DNA of 8,025 nt from Solirubrobacteraceae bacterium (GTDB lineage: Bacteria; Actinomycetota; Thermoleophilia; Solirubrobacterales; Solirubrobacteraceae), in NCBI GenBank assembly GCA_019683665.1, contig JADGIB010000161.1, positions 1-8,025 of the forward strand, read 5' to 3'. Below, piece by piece: positions 5,478 through 8,025 of this stretch; positions within the stretch are counted from its first letter, which is position 1; each line of letters starts with the position of its first letter. The notes under the pieces were generated by a model. The model did not search any database and was not told the origin of the DNA. It was given only the letters and a program-made list of their open reading frames with translations. The position numbers and the translations under genes were made by a program.

Positions 5478-6503
5478 TCAGAACAGCTGGTTCTCGCCGC
5501 CGAACACCTCGGAGACCGAGCCGTCGGTGAAGATGCGGCGGATCGAGTCGCTCAGCAGCTCGGCGCAGGAGAGCACCCGCACGTTGTCGGGCGCGCCCTC
5601 GCGCAGCGGGATCGTGTCGGTGACGACGATCTGCTCGAACGGCGCGGCGGCGAGGTTCTCGTACGCCGGCCCCGAGAAGACCGGGTGGGTCGCGGCGGCG
5701 TAGACGCGGCGGGCGCCGGCGGCGAGCACGGTCCGCCCGGCGGCGCACAGCGTCCCGGCCGTGTCGATCATGTCGTCGACGATGATCGCCGTCTTGTCCT
5801 TGACGTCGCCGATGACGTAGCCGATCTCGGCCACCTGCTGGGCGGGGCGCTCCTTGTCGAGGATCGCCAGCTCGGCCCCGAGCTTCGACGCGAACTTCTT
5901 GTTCAGCTTGACGCGGCCGGCGTCGGGGGCGACGACGACGAGGTCCTCGAGCCCGAGGTCGAGGAAGTACTGCGTCAGCATGAACAGCGCGGTCATGTGG
6001 TCGACCGGCTTGCTGAAGAAGCCCTGGATCTGGCCGGCGTGGAGGTCCATCGTCAGGACGCGGTCGGCCCCGGCGGCCTCGATCATGCGGGCGACGAGGC
6101 GGGCCGAGATCGGCTCGCGCGGCGCGGACTTCTTGTCCTGGCGCGAGTAGCCGAACCACGGCGTGACGGCGATGACGCGATGGGCGGACGCGCCGACCGC
6201 CGCGTCGATCATGAACAGCAGCTCCATCAGCGCGTCGTTGGCCGACACGCCGGTCGCCTCGTTGCCGCCCGTCGGCTGGACGATGAACACGTCCGCGCCG
6301 CGGATCGACTCCTCGAAGCGGCAGTAGACCTCGCCGTTGGAGAACGTCTTCAGCGTGACGGGTCCGAGGTCGACGCCGAGCTTGTCGGCGATCTTCGCGG
6401 CCAGCTCGGGGTTCGCCCGTCCCGAGAACAGCATCAGCCGCTTGTCGTAGTCGATCGGGAGGCTGGTGCTCGCCAGGACGGAGTGCGTCTCCATCGCGCT
6501 CAT
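5478..6503 (-). CDS. prs: Ribose-phosphate pyrophosphokinase (PRPP synthetase, class I)
   Basis: The enzyme transfers pyrophosphate from ATP to ribose-5-phosphate to give PRPP, the precursor of nucleotides, histidine, tryptophan and NAD, in the cytoplasm. The product has 341 residues, slightly longer than the usual roughly 315 because of a 20-residue N-terminal lead before KRLMLFSGRANPELA. Diagnostic motifs are FSNGEVYCR (54-62), YSRQDKK (119-125), the signature DLHAGQIQGFF (153-163, with His155), VAPDAGRVK (191-199) and the PRPP-binding loop VDDMIDTAGT (242-251). The start ATG at 6501-6503 lacks a clear Shine-Dalgarno; an ATG at 6492-6494 is an alternative that would shorten it by three residues. 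It begins 14 nt after glmU in the same direction. glmU-prs is a common bacterial pair feeding cell-wall and nucleotide synthesis. All catalytic motifs are intact. Confidence 0.97.
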   Translation of the reverse strand: MSAMETHSVLASTSLPIDYDKRLMLFSGRANPELAAKIADKLGVDLGPVTLKTFSNGEVYCRFEESIRGADVFIVQPTGGNEATGVSANDALMELLFMIDAAVGASAHRVIAVTPWFGYSRQDKKSAPREPISARLVARMIEAAGADRVLTMDLHAGQIQGFFSKPVDHMTALFMLTQYFLDLGLEDLVVVAPDAGRVKLNKKFASKLGAELAILDKERPAQQVAEIGYVIGDVKDKTAIIVDDMIDTAGTLCAAGRTVLAAGARRVYAAATHPVFSGPAYENLAAAPFEQIVVTDTIPLREGAPDNVRVLSCAELLSDSIRRIFTDGSVSEVFGGENQLF

Positions 6504-6517
6504 CGGCGGCAGGGATG

Positions 6518-7897
6518 CTACTCCGACGCGCGGCGGTCGGGACGCCGGCGCCGCTCCGCGTAGCCCTCGATGTTCGTCTGGCGGCTGCGGGCCACCGCGA
6601 GCGCCCCGGGCGGGACGTCGGAGACGACGACCGACCCGGCCGCGGTGTAGGCGCCGTCGCCGACGGTGACCGGGGCGACGAACGTCGTGTCGACCGCGGT
6701 GCGGACCCCGGCGCCGATCGTCGTGCGGTGCTTGCGCTCGCCGTCGTAGTTGGCGGTGACGTTCGAGGCGCCGATGTTCGTGCCGGGGCCGATCTCGGCG
6801 TCGCCGATGTAGGAGAGGTGCGGGACCTTCGTCCCCTCGCCGATGTCGGAGTTCTTGATCTCGACGAACGTGCCCGCCTTCGCGCGCTCGCGCAGGTGCG
6901 CGTTCGGGCGCAGGTAGGCGAACGGGCCGACGGTGGCGCCGGCGTCGACGCGGGCGCCGTCGAGCCAGGAGTGGCGGATCGTGACGTCGTCGCCGATCGC
7001 GCTGTCGCGGATCGTCGTGTGCGGGCCGATCGTGCAGCCGGCGCCGATCGTCGTCTCGCCGGCCAGCGTGCAGCCCTGCTCGACGACGGTGTCGGGACCG
7101 ATCGTGACGCCGACGTCGACGACGGTCGTCTGCGGGGAGACGAAGGTGACGCCGTTGCGGGCGTGGGCGTCGAGGATGCGCCGCTGGGCGTGGACGCGGA
7201 CGGCCTCGAGGTCGAGGCGGTCGTTGACGCCGAGCATGAGCGTCGGGTCGTCGAGGACGTAGGCGCCGACGGGGCGCAGGCCGGGCAGGACGTCGGGCAG
7301 GTAGTACTCGCCCTGGGCGTTGTCGTTGCCGAGCGCGGCGAGCTGCTCGAGGAGCGGGCCGCCGGCGAAGGCGTAGACGCCGGTGTTGACCTCGCGGATC
7401 TCGAGCTCGGCCTCGGTGGCGTCCCCGGCCGCCTTCGTCTCGACGACGCGCTCGACGCTGCCGTCGGCGGCGCGGACGACGCGGCCGTAGCCGCTCGGGT
7501 CGTCGAGGACCATCGTCGCCATCGTCGCGCGCGAGCCCGAGGCCTCGTGCGCGTCGGCGAGGGCCCGGATCGCCTCCGGGGTGATGAGCGGCACGTCGCC
7601 GGAGAGGACGACGACGGTGTCGTCGTCGCCGATGTGCTCGGCGGCGCTGCGCACGGCGTCGCCGGTGCCGAGCGGTCGCTCCTGGACGGCGAGGACGACG
7701 CCGTCGGGGAGCACGGGCTCGAGGGCGCGGTCGGGCCCGCCGACGACGATGACGCGGCCGGCGCCGGCCTCCAGCGCGGCGTGGACGGGCCAGAGGGCCA
7801 TCGCGCGCCCGCAGATCGGATGCAGGACCTTGGGCACCCGCGAGCGCATCCGCGTGCCCTGGCCCGCGGCCATGATGACGACGGTGGGGCTACTCAC
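6518..7897 (-). CDS. glmU: Bifunctional GlmU: GlcN-1-P acetyltransferase / GlcNAc-1-P uridylyltransferase
   Basis: GlmU makes UDP-GlcNAc for peptidoglycan in two steps: acetylation of GlcN-1-P, then UMP transfer from UTP. The 459-residue length is normal. The uridylyltransferase domain (1 to about 228) shows AAGQGTRM (10-17), Lys23, GTGDA (77-81), metal-binding Asp101 in LSGDVPL, GYGR (136-139), Glu153, Asn171 and metal-binding Asn225. The left-handed beta-helix acetyltransferase domain (about 250-440) has many I/V-G-x hexapeptide repeats, Arg330, Lys348, His360 in PHLSYIGDAEIG, and NYDG with Lys389. The tail is Arg-rich. GTG at 7895-7897 has AGGA 8 nt upstream. An in-frame ATG at 7972 would add 25 Arg/Pro/Gly-rich residues; its codons include CCA, GGT, ACA, CGT and AGG, unlike the gene, so I prefer the GTG. 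It is the first gene of the glmU-prs pair. Confidence 0.97.
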   Translation of the reverse strand: MSSPTVVIMAAGQGTRMRSRVPKVLHPICGRAMALWPVHAALEAGAGRVIVVGGPDRALEPVLPDGVVLAVQERPLGTGDAVRSAAEHIGDDDTVVVLSGDVPLITPEAIRALADAHEASGSRATMATMVLDDPSGYGRVVRAADGSVERVVETKAAGDATEAELEIREVNTGVYAFAGGPLLEQLAALGNDNAQGEYYLPDVLPGLRPVGAYVLDDPTLMLGVNDRLDLEAVRVHAQRRILDAHARNGVTFVSPQTTVVDVGVTIGPDTVVEQGCTLAGETTIGAGCTIGPHTTIRDSAIGDDVTIRHSWLDGARVDAGATVGPFAYLRPNAHLRERAKAGTFVEIKNSDIGEGTKVPHLSYIGDAEIGPGTNIGASNVTANYDGERKHRTTIGAGVRTAVDTTFVAPVTVGDGAYTAAGSVVVSDVPPGALAVARSRQTNIEGYAERRRRPDRRASE

Positions 7898-7905
7898 CCG
7901 GACGA

Positions 7906-7909
7906 TCCT
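7906..7909 (-). promoter_or_regulatory. Shine-Dalgarno of the preferred glmU GTG start
   Basis: The minus strand reads AGGA, then 8 nt, then GTG at 7895-7897. It is a short but well-spaced site that supports the family-length start. Confidence 0.5.
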
Positions 7910-7977
7910 ACGGGGGTCCGGCCGCGCCGTCCGGGCCGCCCCGCCCTCCCGCGGACGTGTGGCACCTGGCATCGACC

Positions 7978-7982
7978 CCTCC
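7978..7982 (-). promoter_or_regulatory. GGAGG in front of an alternative in-frame glmU ATG
   Basis: The minus strand reads GGAGG with 5 nt before the ATG at 7970-7972, which is in frame with glmU. By spacing alone this is a better site than the one before the GTG. Codon use in the 25 extra codons argues against it, but a longer GlmU or two starts cannot be excluded. Confidence 0.35.
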
Positions 7983-8025
7983 GGCAGCCCGTGCGCCCAA
8001 AGATTTTTAAAAAACCCAACCCCCC

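Larger units (their letters stand above)
7898..8025. other. Leader region of glmU with an abrupt low-complexity end
   Basis: This 128-nt stretch upstream of glmU holds no separate gene or tRNA that I can recognise. From 7898 to about 7999 it is GC-rich like the rest. From about 8000 it changes to runs of A, T and C (a TTTTTAAAAAA core, then CCCAACCCCCC). The end looks like a low-quality contig terminus, although part of it could be an AT-rich promoter for glmU. Confidence 0.5.

Noticed and set aside
5685..6563. Plus-strand 292-codon open frame opposite prs
   Set aside because: It is antisense to prs. Its composition (RR, DDD, VV runs) is typical of a shadow frame and no start site or domain is apparent.
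7580..7640. Runs of GACGAC/TCGTCG triplets that look like microsatellites
   Set aside because: They are inside glmU coding sequence and reflect Asp/Val/Ser codons under GC-rich codon use, not an expanded repeat.
7940..8000. Possible tRNA upstream of glmU (GCATCGACCCC resembles part of a T-arm)
   Set aside because: The T-loop lacks the GGTTCGA form, and no acceptor, anticodon or D-arm pairing can be drawn.

Overview
The window is very GC-rich DNA. Nearly every third codon position in the genes is G or C, and several starts are GTG. It looks like chromosomal DNA of a high-GC actinomycete. The bL25 ribosomal protein of the long CTC type, the DUF4235 membrane protein and the glmU-prs-rplY-pth grouping fit Actinomycetota. 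A Thermoleophilia/Solirubrobacterales-like lineage is my guess from the overall style, but the sequence alone does not prove it.

Nine of the ten genes lie on the minus strand, so transcription runs mostly from high to low coordinates. In that direction they are: glmU (UDP-GlcNAc synthesis) and prs (PRPP synthesis), tightly spaced; a 106-residue protein of unknown function directly behind prs; a small plus-strand DUF4235 membrane protein whose 3' end overlaps the 106-residue gene tail to tail; a 230-residue unknown acidic protein, divergent from the DUF4235 gene; a 145-residue membrane-anchored unknown; a secreted glycoside hydrolase family 2 enzyme; rplY (bL25/CTC) and pth (peptidyl-tRNA hydrolase), 15 nt apart; and a SAM-dependent methyltransferase cut off by the window start.

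The housekeeping genes fall into two blocks: glmU-prs at 6518-7897 and 5478-6503, and rplY-pth at 486-1724. In many actinobacteria these four genes sit together. Here about 3.7 kb of accessory genes separates them. These are a lone secreted glycosidase, three proteins of unrecognised family and DUF4235. The segment has the same high GC as its flanks, and I see no transposase, integrase, tRNA or flanking repeat.

No gene-free stretch exceeds about 130 bases. The longest is upstream of glmU and ends in an abrupt AT/homopolymer tail at 8000-8025, which looks like a contig end. I found no CRISPR array, rRNA, tRNA or insertion sequence. I did not find a convincing new multi-gene system. The best candidates for follow-up are the unknown proteins, the palindrome in the divergent promoter and the GH2 active-site variation.
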